Positions 1-8,964 of a stretch of DNA of 64,000 nt are shown here, in pieces (the stretch's first letter is position 1; each line of letters starts with the position of its first letter). Source of the stretch: an uncultured Saprospiraceae bacterium (GTDB taxonomy: Bacteria > Bacteroidota > Bacteroidia > Chitinophagales > Saprospiraceae); assembly GCA_937928405.1 (NCBI GenBank), contig CALFWZ010000054.1, forward strand, positions 1 to 64,000, in the 5' to 3' direction. The translations under genes and the position numbers were made by a program. The notes beneath the pieces were generated by a model. The model ran no database searches and was not told the DNA's origin. It saw only the letters and a program-made list of their open reading frames with translations.

Positions 1-36
1 AGCACTTATTCGGAAAACCGAATAGGTGCTTTTTTC
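1..36 (+). terminator. Rho-independent terminator of a gene upstream of the window
   Basis: A 13-bp stem (bases 1-13 with 18-30, one G-T wobble) closes a four-A loop and is followed by a run of T. It lies at the very edge, so the gene it ends is outside the window. The DinB gene begins 59 bases further on. Confidence 0.8.
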
Positions 37-94
37 GTTGTATAAGGAGTCATGCTTCGCGGGTAAAATAAAATCATCGCAAATTTTAAAAAAA

Positions 95-541
95 ATGAAG
101 GAAGTCTTAATCGAATTTGAAGAACTAGTTAAGGATGTTCAGCACTATTTTAGAGGAGCCGCTGAATTTGAAATAAGTAAAAAAAATGATCCCCAAAAAT
201 GGTCGAAGAAAGAGATCTTAGGACACTTAATTGATTCTGGAATCAATAACCTCCAACGGTTTACAGAAATTCAGTTTATAGATAAGCCTTACAAAATAAG
301 GAGATACGATCAGGATGCGTTAGTAAAAGCAAATGATTATCAAAATTCAGAAACGGAAGAAGTGCTTAAATTTTGGGTTGCTATTAATCACAGGATTATA
401 AATATAATTAAACAGCAAACAGAAGAAACACTGAACTTTCCAATTGAATTTTATGATGGAAAAATAGCTGATTTGAGATTTCTAATGGTTGATTATGTTG
501 CTCATTTAAAGCATCATCTGAATCAGATTAAAGGTGGCTAA
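95..541 (+). CDS. DinB-family protein
   Basis: The protein of about 148 residues has the DinB/YfiT four-helix-bundle pattern: an early WSKKEILGHLIDS stretch with a helix-2 histidine, and a C-terminal DYVAHLKHHLNQI stretch whose histidines would complete a metal site. The family includes thiol-dependent enzymes and stress-induced proteins of unknown substrate, so only the fold can be assigned. The ATG at 95 is preferred to one at 26, because the extra 23 residues overlap the upstream terminator region and do not resemble the family. It converges with the HD-domain gene, and their ends overlap by a few bases. A second, unrelated DinB protein lies at 41178. Confidence 0.8.
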   Translation: MKEVLIEFEELVKDVQHYFRGAAEFEISKKNDPQKWSKKEILGHLIDSGINNLQRFTEIQFIDKPYKIRRYDQDALVKANDYQNSETEEVLKFWVAINHRIINIIKQQTEETLNFPIEFYDGKIADLRFLMVDYVAHLKHHLNQIKGG

Positions 542-1125
542 CAATGTTTTTTTACCTTCTCTTTTAAGTTAGCGAGGTGGGTTGCTTTTTTAGGTTGTCG
601 CTTGATACGACTGCTTTCTGTAAAAAAGGTATGTTTTTCCAAAAAATTAATCTGCATTTCGTCCCATTCTTCTCGTGTTTTGAGGTAATGGTAGGCTTTT
701 AATTCTTCAAAAAGCGTATCGCCTATTTTCTTAAAGTCATCTCTCCCTAAGTAATCTAAGTCCGCATCACAAATAATTTGTTCAAGTTTGTTTTTGGGAG
801 ATTGAGGAATCTTGGTGGACATGATCATCCCACAGATATGTTCAATGGCTGTTTTAGAATAACCAAATTCTGGTAAGGATTCCCGAACAATATCGCAGCC
901 CAAGACTTCGTGGTTGAGATTGTTTCGCAAAAAGCCAGCATCGTGAAAAAGGGCAGCTGTCTTTAAAAGGATGGTGTCATGCTCATTAATATTTTCTTCC
1001 TTGCAAATAAATTCCGCTGCATCTAAGACATCTAATGTGTGATGCAATCCATGATAATACAGATCCGGAGACAGCTCCTTATCTAATTTCTCTAAGATAT
1101 AATTTTTACTAGCGGAATAATCCAT
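538..1125 (-). CDS. HD-domain metal-dependent phosphohydrolase
   Basis: This 195-residue protein has the HD-superfamily metal-binding pattern: HGLHH (H25, H28/H29), then LFHDAG (H61-D62), and a later aspartate in CDADLDYLG. Such stand-alone HD proteins are usually phosphodiesterases or phosphohydrolases on nucleotides; the substrate cannot be read from the sequence. The start lies 2 bp after the stop of the TPR-cyclase gene on the same strand, so the two are very probably co-transcribed. An HD hydrolase beside a class III cyclase suggests it might turn over a cyclic or modified nucleotide, but that is inference from position only. Confidence 0.8.
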   Translation of the reverse strand: MDYSASKNYILEKLDKELSPDLYYHGLHHTLDVLDAAEFICKEENINEHDTILLKTAALFHDAGFLRNNLNHEVLGCDIVRESLPEFGYSKTAIEHICGMIMSTKIPQSPKNKLEQIICDADLDYLGRDDFKKIGDTLFEELKAYHYLKTREEWDEMQINFLEKHTFFTESSRIKRQPKKATHLANLKEKVKKHC

Positions 1126-1127
1126 TC

Positions 1128-3305
1128 TTATGCTGTTTCAAGTTTTGAATCAACGAAATACATCTCTATGGCTCCTTTATTTTTTACGAGAATTTTTCCT
1201 CGTTCTTCAACTGCAAATTTATTTTTCACTTGCTCATACGTTGTATGAGAGATATTTACCTGACCTGCTGCTCCGCCTGATTCCATTCTGGCTGCGAGAT
1301 TTACGGTATCTCCCCAAATATCATAGGCAAATTTTGTGCTACCTACAATTCCTGCAACTACTGGACCAGTGTGTATACCGATGCGGATAGCTAAATCAGC
1401 TATTCCTCGCGCTGAGAGTGTCCGATTATAGTCTCTTACAAATTCCTGCATTTCCATTCCTGCTTTGACCACATCCAGTGCATGGGTATCATTAGGTACC
1501 GGAAGTCCACCTACACACATATACGCATCACCAATGGTTTTTATTTTTTCAATACCATATTTAAGTGCAATTTTGTCAAATCCGCGAAAACAATCGTCCA
1601 ATAAAGTCACTAATTCAGTAGCGGACAAAGTCTCGGCAATTTGAGTAAACGATACAATGTCGGAAAATAAAACAGTAACTGAGTCATACTGTTTAGCTTT
1701 TGTCTTACCATTTTCTTTTAATTCTTGCGCTGTTTCTGCGGGCAAAATATTTAGCAATAGATCATCACTCCTTTTTTTCTCCATTTCAATGATACTATTT
1801 TTTTCTGCCAGTTCTTGATTTGCGCGCGATTTGATTCGGTATCGATTAAAAATCAAGAGTGCAATAGCCAATAATCCCAGTGTACCAATAATTAGAGAGT
1901 TACGAAAAAGGGTGGTGCGCTGTAACTGTGCCTCCTGCGCAATTAACGCTCTTTCTTGTCGCTCGTTTTCTAATTGTACTTGATAATCGCCAAAAATTGC
2001 CTGACGACGGGCATTCTGCTGTACAATATCTTCACTCAGTCGTTCATAACGAGTTTCGTCATACTTTTTTCTAAACTTATACGCCTTTTTATATTTTTTT
2101 AAATCAGCGTAGACCCGAGATAAATCCTTATATGCTTTTTGTATAAATTTTTGATCGTCCATTTCAATGGCCAAATCAAGATAATCCTTTGTATAACTCA
2201 ACGCCTTATCTGTATCGCCTAATCGTCGGTAAACATCTCCAAATCCATTATAAGTTTCTATAATTCCTTTACGATTATTAAGTGCTTGGTGAATGGTCAG
2301 TGCTTTATCTAGATAAGATAGCGAACGATTTAGATAAATATCTGCAGAATCTTGTTGTTCTAATTCTAAAAAATAACTTCCAAGGTTTTTATATACGACG
2401 CCGAGGTTGTTATTAGCGTTACCGGCTCCTTCTTGATCTTCTGTTTTTTGGTAGATGGATAAAGCTCGTTGTAAATATTCCAACGCTTTTTTGAATCGTG
2501 GCCGCGCTGCTGCGTAATTTTCATCTTTATAATCCCGTTCGGCGAGATCGTCTAGCATATTTCCTAGATTATTGTAGGCAATGGCTAATTCGTAATCGTC
2601 CCCAATATCTTCGGCAATGGTGAGCGCCTGTTGGTAATAATTGAGAGCTTCATTATAGATTTCCAATTCAACGTTGATGTTACCCAATAGGGTATAAGCG
2701 TTGAAGAGGCTGTACGCATCCTCCGTTCCTTTTAGCAATTCTAGATGACGTAACACATAGTCGAGCGCTTCGGGATAATTACCCATCCGTTCGTGAACAT
2801 AACTAATATTGTAAAGTACCCGAGCCATGCGTTGGGTGTCTTTGAGTTGTTGACGAATGATAAAAGATTGTTGGAGGTTTTCTAAGGCACTTAAATAATC
2901 TCCTTTTTCTTCCTGTAGATTACCCAGATTATTGTAAAGCGAAGCGACGCCTTTTTGATCGTTTAATTCCCGACGCAGTGACAATGCTTGCTCGTAATTG
3001 GTCATGGCCTGCTCAATATCTCCCTGAATAGCAGCGACTACTCCAAGGTTGTTAAATGCTTGCGCAGTTCCTTTTTTAAAATTTATTTTTTTAGAAAGGG
3101 TAATAGATGCTTGTAAATATTGACGGGCTCTGACCTCATCATCATATTTATATTCCCATCCCAAATCGTTGAGCAGGTGCACGCGTTGGGTATCGACCGA
3201 TTCCGTGTTGAGTACTTCCAGTAAACTGTCAGCCAGCGATTGACTCTCCATATTTGTTGAAAAGCAAAGAAGCAGAAATAACCAACAGGCGGAAGATATA
3301 CGCAT
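1128..3305 (-). CDS. TPR-repeat class III adenylate/guanylate cyclase
   Basis: The 725-residue protein has, in order, a signal peptide or N-terminal anchor (about 1-22), some ten TPR repeats (about 35-430), a coiled coil, one transmembrane helix (about 468-487), a second short coiled coil, and a class III nucleotide cyclase domain (about 540-720). The two metal aspartates (D549 in LFSDIV, D593 in TIGDAY), the transition-state N669 and R673, and the base-selecting K589/D662 pair are all present, which predicts an active cyclase with ATP specificity and hence cAMP. The topology puts the TPR region in the periplasm and the cyclase in the cytoplasm. The layout parallels the TPR histidine kinase at 18614. 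The HD hydrolase follows after 2 bp. Confidence 0.9.
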   Translation of the reverse strand: MRISSACWLFLLLCFSTNMESQSLADSLLEVLNTESVDTQRVHLLNDLGWEYKYDDEVRARQYLQASITLSKKINFKKGTAQAFNNLGVVAAIQGDIEQAMTNYEQALSLRRELNDQKGVASLYNNLGNLQEEKGDYLSALENLQQSFIIRQQLKDTQRMARVLYNISYVHERMGNYPEALDYVLRHLELLKGTEDAYSLFNAYTLLGNINVELEIYNEALNYYQQALTIAEDIGDDYELAIAYNNLGNMLDDLAERDYKDENYAAARPRFKKALEYLQRALSIYQKTEDQEGAGNANNNLGVVYKNLGSYFLELEQQDSADIYLNRSLSYLDKALTIHQALNNRKGIIETYNGFGDVYRRLGDTDKALSYTKDYLDLAIEMDDQKFIQKAYKDLSRVYADLKKYKKAYKFRKKYDETRYERLSEDIVQQNARRQAIFGDYQVQLENERQERALIAQEAQLQRTTLFRNSLIIGTLGLLAIALLIFNRYRIKSRANQELAEKNSIIEMEKKRSDDLLLNILPAETAQELKENGKTKAKQYDSVTVLFSDIVSFTQIAETLSATELVTLLDDCFRGFDKIALKYGIEKIKTIGDAYMCVGGLPVPNDTHALDVVKAGMEMQEFVRDYNRTLSARGIADLAIRIGIHTGPVVAGIVGSTKFAYDIWGDTVNLAARMESGGAAGQVNISHTTYEQVKNKFAVEERGKILVKNKGAIEMYFVDSKLETA

Positions 3306-3337
3306 CGAGGGTGATTATGAAATGGATAGGACAATAG

Positions 3338-3385
3338 AAAAGGGTTGGTAGCTTCGTTCTAAAAACATAAGCTACCAACCCTTTG
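3338..3385 (-). terminator. Terminator after the DUF4920 gene
   Basis: A perfect 16-bp inverted repeat (3339-3354 with 3369-3384) around a 14-base loop, followed on the minus strand by TTTTCTATTG. It lies between the stop of the DUF4920 gene and the start of the cyclase gene and separates their transcription. Confidence 0.75.
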
Positions 3386-3395
3386 AATAGAATTT

Positions 3396-3905
3396 TTATT
3401 CTTCCACGATTACGACGCCATAAGCCATAAATTTCAATTCTTCTACTGGTTCGGTAATCTTCGCAATTTCTTCTGCGGATTGTCCCTCGTCTTCTGCATA
3501 GTGGCGAAGCTCGTCCACGGAGGTTTCTTCGCGGTATGCTTTACCGGCCATCACCACTTCTTTTCCAGCTAGATCTAATGGCATGAAAAACCCGTAATCT
3601 TTAAATTTGACGAACATTTCTGGTTTACCTTCTTCTGCCGAAACAATGGTCATCCAGCAGCCTTTGGCTTGACAGACACCGCTCACTTTTCCTTTTACTT
3701 TGGTTTCAAGTGAATCTTTAGTATTTAAGCTAGTCAGCATGGCATCGTAAGAAATCGCATCTTTTGCCGAAATTTTTTCTCCAAAGTGCTTAGCAGCAGC
3801 TTCTTGTTGAGTAGAATTGTCTGTTTCGGTCTTGGCCGTGGAAGCCTTTTCTTTACAACTTAAAACGCTAAGAAATAATACAAAAAAGAGCAGATAATTT
3901 TTCAT
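3396..3905 (-). CDS. DUF4920 lipoprotein
   Basis: Starting at 3905 the product has a lipoprotein signal (hydrophobic stretch ending LSVLSC), a polar linker rich in T/E/A, and a domain of about 130 residues matching DUF4920. That domain has the features VKGKVSGVCQAKGCWMTI, MFVKFKDYGFF and a C-terminal VEELKFMAYGVVI. The conserved cysteines in VCQAKGC resemble a metal- or redox-active pair, but no function is established for the family. The ATG at 3905 is preferred because it begins directly with the signal peptide; an upstream in-frame ATG would add 32 residues that hide it. The product is probably anchored in the periplasm. Confidence 0.85.
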   Translation of the reverse strand: MKNYLLFFVLFLSVLSCKEKASTAKTETDNSTQQEAAAKHFGEKISAKDAISYDAMLTSLNTKDSLETKVKGKVSGVCQAKGCWMTIVSAEEGKPEMFVKFKDYGFFMPLDLAGKEVVMAGKAYREETSVDELRHYAEDEGQSAEEIAKITEPVEELKFMAYGVVIVEE

Positions 3906-4213
3906 GTTTAAATTATTTTTCTGATTGGAATTTTTAATGATTGTGAATAAAAAGTTCATAGAACTGCTTATAGACTCAAAGATAATAACTATTCCACACA
4001 ATATAGTTAATTATAGAGGGGTTAGATAGATGTGTTAATAATATCCTAAAAAATAATATTTGCCTATCTCTTCAGTGCTACATTTTTATTAAAAAAACTT
4101 TAGATTCCGTTTTAACCTTATCTGTATATTGCAGTCATATATTGGTATGGTTTTGAAGTCTCTTCTTTTTTGAGCAACTTCCATCGTCTAAAAGTTCCAA
4201 AACCCAAGGTGTT

Positions 4214-5902
4214 ATGAAAAATCTATGTAGTCTCGTGGCGCTGTTCACGCTTTTCTCTTTTTCTTCCGTTCAGGCCCAATGTACTAAGGGCAATTGTAAA
4301 ACTGGAAAGGGTACTTACCTATATCCCAGTGGTGCGAAATATGTGGGAGACTTTAAAAATGGTAAAATTCACGGAGAAGGAATGCTGATCTTTAGCAATG
4401 GCAATCGCTATGTTGGGCAGTGGGAAAATCAATTCCGTCAAGGGAAAGGTAAAATGACTTTTGCCAATGGAGATGTTTATAGAGGTAATTTCAACCAAAG
4501 TAAATTCCAGGGAAGAGGAACGATGGAATTTAAAAAAGGGGATAAATATGTTGGTCAGTGGGGCAACGATCTCCAAAATGGAAAAGGTACTTATTACTAC
4601 AAGAGTGGGAATAAATATGAAGGCCAATTTAAAAATGGAAAACTGCACGGCCAAGGCACCATGCACTACAAGGATGGAAACAAATACACTGGGAACTGGG
4701 AAAATAATTATAAAGACGGCCAGGGTGTTTTCTATAAGGCAGATGGTAGCGAAATCGCTGGACTCTGGCTCAATGGTAAATACGTCGAAGAGGGTAGTAG
4801 TATAGACGAAATAGCCGCAACAGAAAAAATAACTTCCGAAGATAATAGTATTCCTACCGACGAGCTACCAGACTGTACGCGTGGTGATTGTCCTGATGGG
4901 ATTGGTGTCTATGCTTATGGTGATGGCTCTAAATGGGTCGGAGAATTTGTCAACGGCTCTCCTAATGGCGAAGGAACTTGTTATTACGCCAACGGCGATA
5001 AATACGTTGGTAACTGGAAACGTCATGCTCCCCACGGAGAAGGTATTATGTACTACGCTAACCAGCGAGTAGTTGGGGCTATTTGGGAATACGGAAATCC
5101 CATCGAAGAATTGGAAGCGAGTAATGATATGATCGCGAAAGAAAAAATAAAGGTAGTTCGAGATGATGACGTTAAGATCTGGGCCGTGGTCGTTGGTGTG
5201 GCGCGCTATGTTCATATGCCTGTTCTCAAATATACAGACGATGATGCGTATCATATTTATGCCTTTCTAAAAAGTCCGGAAGGTGGTGCCTTACCGGATG
5301 AGCAAATTCGTGTACTCATCGACGACGATGCCAACCGCGCGAATATCATTCGGACCATGCGACAGGTGTTTTTACAGGCGGATGAAAATGATGTAGTGAT
5401 TCTTTACTACTCTGGTCATGGATTACCTGGGTCTTTCTTACCTGTAGATTTTGATGGGTTCAATAATAAATTGCAACATAAAGATATCAAAGATGTCTTT
5501 GGTGAAACAAAGGCGAGACATAAATTAGTCTTAGCGGATGCTTGTCATTCTGGTAGTCTGTTGTCCATGCGAGCGGCTTCTTCCAATACGGCTGTGCAAG
5601 CTACCCTGAAAAAATATTACGACGCGTTTGAAAATTCTAAAGGCGGAACGGCACTATTATTATCATCTAAAGGAGATGAGTATTCGTTAGAAGATAAAGG
5701 TTTACGACAAGGAATTTTTAGCCACTACCTAATTCGAGGCCTGAAAGGCGAAGCGGATAAAAACAAAAATAAAATCGTGACGGTCACTGAATTATTTGAC
5801 TTTGTTCACGGTAAAGTGCGTGTCTATACGGGCAACGCACAGACGCCGACGATTACGGGAGAGTTTGATCCCAACATGCCAGTGGCGGTAAGTCGGCGGT
5901 AA
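4214..5902 (+). CDS. Exported MORN-repeat protein with C14 caspase-like domain
   Basis: The 562-residue protein begins with a signal peptide (1-21, ending VQA-QC). Next come about seven MORN repeats (30-190), a short linker, a second block of three MORN repeats (221-290), and a caspase/metacaspase-like (peptidase C14) domain (about 320-560). Both MORN blocks open with the same cysteine-bearing motif, CTKGNC at 23 and CTRGDC at 221, so the second looks like a partial internal duplication. The catalytic dyad is intact: H402 in YYSGHG and C444 in ADACHSG, with the acidic residues expected for a basic P1 preference. The signal peptide places it in the periplasm or outside. It stands alone and ends at a bidirectional terminator. 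Confidence 0.9.
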   Translation: MKNLCSLVALFTLFSFSSVQAQCTKGNCKTGKGTYLYPSGAKYVGDFKNGKIHGEGMLIFSNGNRYVGQWENQFRQGKGKMTFANGDVYRGNFNQSKFQGRGTMEFKKGDKYVGQWGNDLQNGKGTYYYKSGNKYEGQFKNGKLHGQGTMHYKDGNKYTGNWENNYKDGQGVFYKADGSEIAGLWLNGKYVEEGSSIDEIAATEKITSEDNSIPTDELPDCTRGDCPDGIGVYAYGDGSKWVGEFVNGSPNGEGTCYYANGDKYVGNWKRHAPHGEGIMYYANQRVVGAIWEYGNPIEELEASNDMIAKEKIKVVRDDDVKIWAVVVGVARYVHMPVLKYTDDDAYHIYAFLKSPEGGALPDEQIRVLIDDDANRANIIRTMRQVFLQADENDVVILYYSGHGLPGSFLPVDFDGFNNKLQHKDIKDVFGETKARHKLVLADACHSGSLLSMRAASSNTAVQATLKKYYDAFENSKGGTALLLSSKGDEYSLEDKGLRQGIFSHYLIRGLKGEADKNKNKIVTVTELFDFVHGKVRVYTGNAQTPTITGEFDPNMPVAVSRR

Positions 5903-5921
5903 ATTTTTGAATCATAACAAG

Positions 5922-5962
5922 AAAAAATCGGTAATCATGGAAGTGTGATTACCGATTTTTTT
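5922..5962. terminator. Bidirectional terminator between convergent genes
   Basis: A stem of about 16 bp (5922-5937 with 5946-5961) has A-runs on the left and T-runs on the right. It can therefore stop transcription from both the MORN-caspase gene and the convergent acyl-CoA dehydrogenase gene. Confidence 0.85.
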
Positions 5963-6000
5963 ATGTTAGAAATATCTTAGAACCGTAGTTAAACGCTGGT

Positions 6001-7812
6001 CTAAAATACGCCTTCTTTTACCTCTGGAATGGTTAAATTATCTTCGTGCATTAAGGTCACTTGCGCTGCCGAAATTTTTGGCAATTCGTACTTAAAATAA
6101 AACTGCATCGTAGTTATTTTATTTTCATAAAAGTTAGCAGTGTAAGTTTCGTCGCCAGTCAACAGCGCTTTTTTCGCCACCGTTGCCATCTTAAGCCATT
6201 GCCAAGCAATGACAATATTACTCATCATTTCCATGAAAATAGTCGCATCGGCTACGTACCGTTCGTGCTGTCCTTCCATCGCAAACTGTAAGAGATGCAT
6301 TAGCGAAGCTTCGAGTGTTTTAGAAGCTTCTTTTAGGGTCTCTGCGTATTTTTTTAGATCATCGTAAGTACTCGCTTCTTTGATGGTCCCGATAATTTCT
6401 TTAGTCAATCGTCTCATGGCGGCTCCGTTTTTCATCGTCACTTTTCTACCTAATAAGTCGAGGGACTGAATCCCCGTTGTTCCTTCGTAAAGCGCCATGA
6501 TTCGGATATCACGATAATATTGTTCTAATGGAAAATCGGTACAGAATCCGTATCCACCCAAAATTTGTAAACCATTATTAATGGATACTCTTCCCATTTC
6601 TGAAGGATAAGTTTTCGCGATGGGTGTCAAGATTTCGAGCAAGTCGTGGTAATGTTCTCGTTCGTCTTCGCTTCCACTTTCTTTTGATAAATCGTGATAA
6701 AGCGAGGTTTGAAATAATAAAGAGAGCGAACCTTCTACGACAGCACGCTGTAACAATAACATTCTTCTTACATCAGGATGGTTGATGATAAAGGTCTGCT
6801 CTTGCTCTACGTTCTTTTTGCCACCTGCTAGAATACGTCGTCCCTGTGGTCTTTCTTTGGCGTATTGTAAAGAAGCGTGATAGGCTGCAGTTGCGGTGGA
6901 GGCGGCGGTCATTCCTACGTCGATCCGTGCGCCATTCATCATCTGAAACATATATTTCAGACCTTTATTTTCTGCTCCTACCAGCCAGCCTTTACAATTA
7001 TTATTTTCTCCAAAAACCAAATGGGTAGTACAATAACCTCTTTGTCCCATTTTTTGGAAATCTCCGGCGGTAATAACATCGTTGGGTGTCAGATCGCCGT
7101 TTTCGGCTATTCTAAATTTTGGAACAACAAATAGTGAAATTCCCTTTGTACCAGCAGGCGCTCCTTCGATCCGTACTAAAACCAAGTGGACAAAATTGCT
7201 TGCGTATTCGTGGTCACCCCCCGAAATAAATATTTTTTGTCCGGTGATATTAAAACTTCCGTCTTCGTTACGAGTGGCAGAAGTGGTAATATCTGAAAGC
7301 GAACTACCCGCCTGCGGTTCGGTTAAACACATCGTACCGCCCCATGCTCCTTTCATCATATTTGGAACGTACCGGTCAATCAACTCTTGGCTACCATAAC
7401 TAATAATCAAGTTAGCAGCTCCACCTGTTAAGGCGAAATAGCCAGGAAGACTATTATTAGCCGATTGCATAACGTGCGCACTGGCCGATTCTATGACGTG
7501 GGGTAGTTGCATGCCGCCCACTTCGTAATCGAAAGTAGGACCGATATACCCATTTTTACCACTGGCTTTCATGAGCGTTTTTACCACTGGATGTACCACG
7601 ATCTTTCCATCTTCGTAGCGAGCTGGATTTTCGTCCATTTCTTTAAAGACCGGATACATCTCTTTATCCGCAAAAGCCTTGATAGAATCTAATAACATAT
7701 TAAAACTCTCCTGATCGTAATCTTTGAAACGAGGAAGTTCACAAAGTTGAGATACATCGAGTACGTCGTTTAAGATAAAACGCAGCGTATCCATGTTCAT
7801 ATATTCAGCCAT
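6001..7812 (-). CDS. Acyl-CoA dehydrogenase, long DmdC-like form
   Basis: FAD-dependent alpha,beta-dehydrogenation of an acyl-CoA. At 603 residues it is longer than classical short-chain enzymes and follows the DmdC-like layout: N-terminal helical domain (about 40-160), central beta domain with CLTEPQAGSSLSDI and GQKIFISGGDHEY (about 160-275), C-terminal helical domain with ILGGYGF (about 290-455), and a helical extension (about 470-600). The probable catalytic base is E443 in ALYEGTTGIQSLD. Substrate length cannot be read. The start lies 175 bp from the end of two oxidoreductase genes on the same strand; all three could serve one fatty-acid or aromatic catabolic route, which is inference. 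An 8-bp-period repeat lies in that gap. Confidence 0.9.
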   Translation of the reverse strand: MAEYMNMDTLRFILNDVLDVSQLCELPRFKDYDQESFNMLLDSIKAFADKEMYPVFKEMDENPARYEDGKIVVHPVVKTLMKASGKNGYIGPTFDYEVGGMQLPHVIESASAHVMQSANNSLPGYFALTGGAANLIISYGSQELIDRYVPNMMKGAWGGTMCLTEPQAGSSLSDITTSATRNEDGSFNITGQKIFISGGDHEYASNFVHLVLVRIEGAPAGTKGISLFVVPKFRIAENGDLTPNDVITAGDFQKMGQRGYCTTHLVFGENNNCKGWLVGAENKGLKYMFQMMNGARIDVGMTAASTATAAYHASLQYAKERPQGRRILAGGKKNVEQEQTFIINHPDVRRMLLLQRAVVEGSLSLLFQTSLYHDLSKESGSEDEREHYHDLLEILTPIAKTYPSEMGRVSINNGLQILGGYGFCTDFPLEQYYRDIRIMALYEGTTGIQSLDLLGRKVTMKNGAAMRRLTKEIIGTIKEASTYDDLKKYAETLKEASKTLEASLMHLLQFAMEGQHERYVADATIFMEMMSNIVIAWQWLKMATVAKKALLTGDETYTANFYENKITTMQFYFKYELPKISAAQVTLMHEDNLTIPEVKEGVF

Positions 7813-7920
7813 AATTTAAATGCTTTGTTGTTTTGATAATTAAATGCAGAGAAGACGCACTAAGATAAGTATTTTTAGCGAAAATTCGCTGATGAAAAAG
7901 CGAAAATATTTGACTATGGA

Positions 7921-7985
7921 GTTTAGAGTGTTTAATCGTTTATTTGTTTAGAACAATCTTTTCTCAACAATTAAACAAAAAGCAT
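7921..7985. repeat. 8-bp-period GTTT/AAAC intergenic repeat, inverted pair
   Basis: GTTT recurs at 7921, 7930, 7938 and 7946, and a reverse-complement arm containing CAATTAAACAAA follows at about 7966-7978. The two arms could form a stem-loop. It belongs to the same class as the repeats at 27784 and 28023. Confidence 0.6.
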
Positions 7986-7987
7986 CA

Positions 7988-8962
7988 TCAAATTACCACC
8001 ACCACTTTCCCCTTTACCTTCCGCGCCATCATTTCTTCGAGCGCTTTTGGCGTATCCGCCAGTGGATAGGTAGCATGGATGTGTGGCTTTAATTTTCCAC
8101 CTAAAACCCATTGCAGTAATTCGAGACTATTTCTCTTGTTTTCTTTTGGAAAACGTTTGGCAAATTCTCCCCAAAAAACACCCACAATTTGACATCCCTT
8201 CAGCAAGGTAAGATTGAGTGGAATTTTTGGAATATCACCAGCGGCAAATCCAACGACTAAAAATCTTCCTTCCCAAGCAGTGGCCCGTAAAGCTGCTTCG
8301 GAATAAGCACCACCAACAGGATCATAAATTACGTCAGCTCCTTTCCCATCGGTCAATTCTTTGATTCGTTTTTTCAAATCTTCTTTTTCATAATTGATGG
8401 TGGCATCGGCACCGTTGGCTACGCAAAGGGCTAACTTGTCCTCGCTAGAAGCTGCGGCAATTACCCGTGCGCCCATGAGCTTCCCAAGTGCAACGGCTGC
8501 CAATCCTACGCCACCAGAAGCACCGAGTACGACGAGGGTTTCTCCTGCTTTTAATTTTGCTCGATCTTTTAACGCATGGTAAGAAGTACCATAGGCCAGT
8601 AGAAAAGAAGCAGCAATAGGAAAGTCTATGCCATCCGGTTTTGGAAAAATTTGATGAGCAGGTACAATAGCCTCTTCCGCAAAGCCTCCTTGCATTGTAA
8701 AACCAAAAATGGCATCTCCTACTTTTAAGTGGTTTACGCCTTCACCAATTTCTAAAACGACTCCCGCAATATCATTGCCGGGCGTAAATGGCAAGGGCGG
8801 TTTAAACTGGTAAAGTCCTTGAATGATGAGGGTGTCTGGAAAATTGACACTACAGGCTTTGATCCCTACGCGTACTTGACCAGCTGCTGGTTGTCCAATC
8901 TCCACATCTTTATAGACCAAGGTATTGGGTAATCCGTATTGTTCGCAAATGATGGCTTTCAT
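7988..8962 (-). CDS. NADPH:quinone oxidoreductase-like MDR protein
   Basis: This 324-residue protein belongs to the zinc-independent medium-chain dehydrogenase/reductase superfamily. It has an N-terminal GroES-like domain with PFTPGNDIAGVV, and a Rossmann domain with the nucleotide-binding motif LGASGGVGLAAVALGKLMGA around residues 145-165, followed by INYEKEDLK and ADVIYDPVGG. No zinc-ligand cysteine cluster is seen. Members reduce quinones or enoyl compounds with NAD(P)H; the substrate is unknown. It starts 2 bp after the stop of the next MDR gene, so the two form an operon. The acyl-CoA dehydrogenase downstream suggests a link to acyl or enone metabolism. Confidence 0.85.
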   Translation of the reverse strand: MKAIICEQYGLPNTLVYKDVEIGQPAAGQVRVGIKACSVNFPDTLIIQGLYQFKPPLPFTPGNDIAGVVLEIGEGVNHLKVGDAIFGFTMQGGFAEEAIVPAHQIFPKPDGIDFPIAASFLLAYGTSYHALKDRAKLKAGETLVVLGASGGVGLAAVALGKLMGARVIAAASSEDKLALCVANGADATINYEKEDLKKRIKELTDGKGADVIYDPVGGAYSEAALRATAWEGRFLVVGFAAGDIPKIPLNLTLLKGCQIVGVFWGEFAKRFPKENKRNSLELLQWVLGGKLKPHIHATYPLADTPKALEEMMARKVKGKVVVVI

Positions 8963-8964
8963 GG

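Noticed and set aside
4319-5254. Antisense frames within the MORN-caspase gene
   Set aside because: They are shadows of the repeated glycine-rich MORN coding sequence on the other strand.
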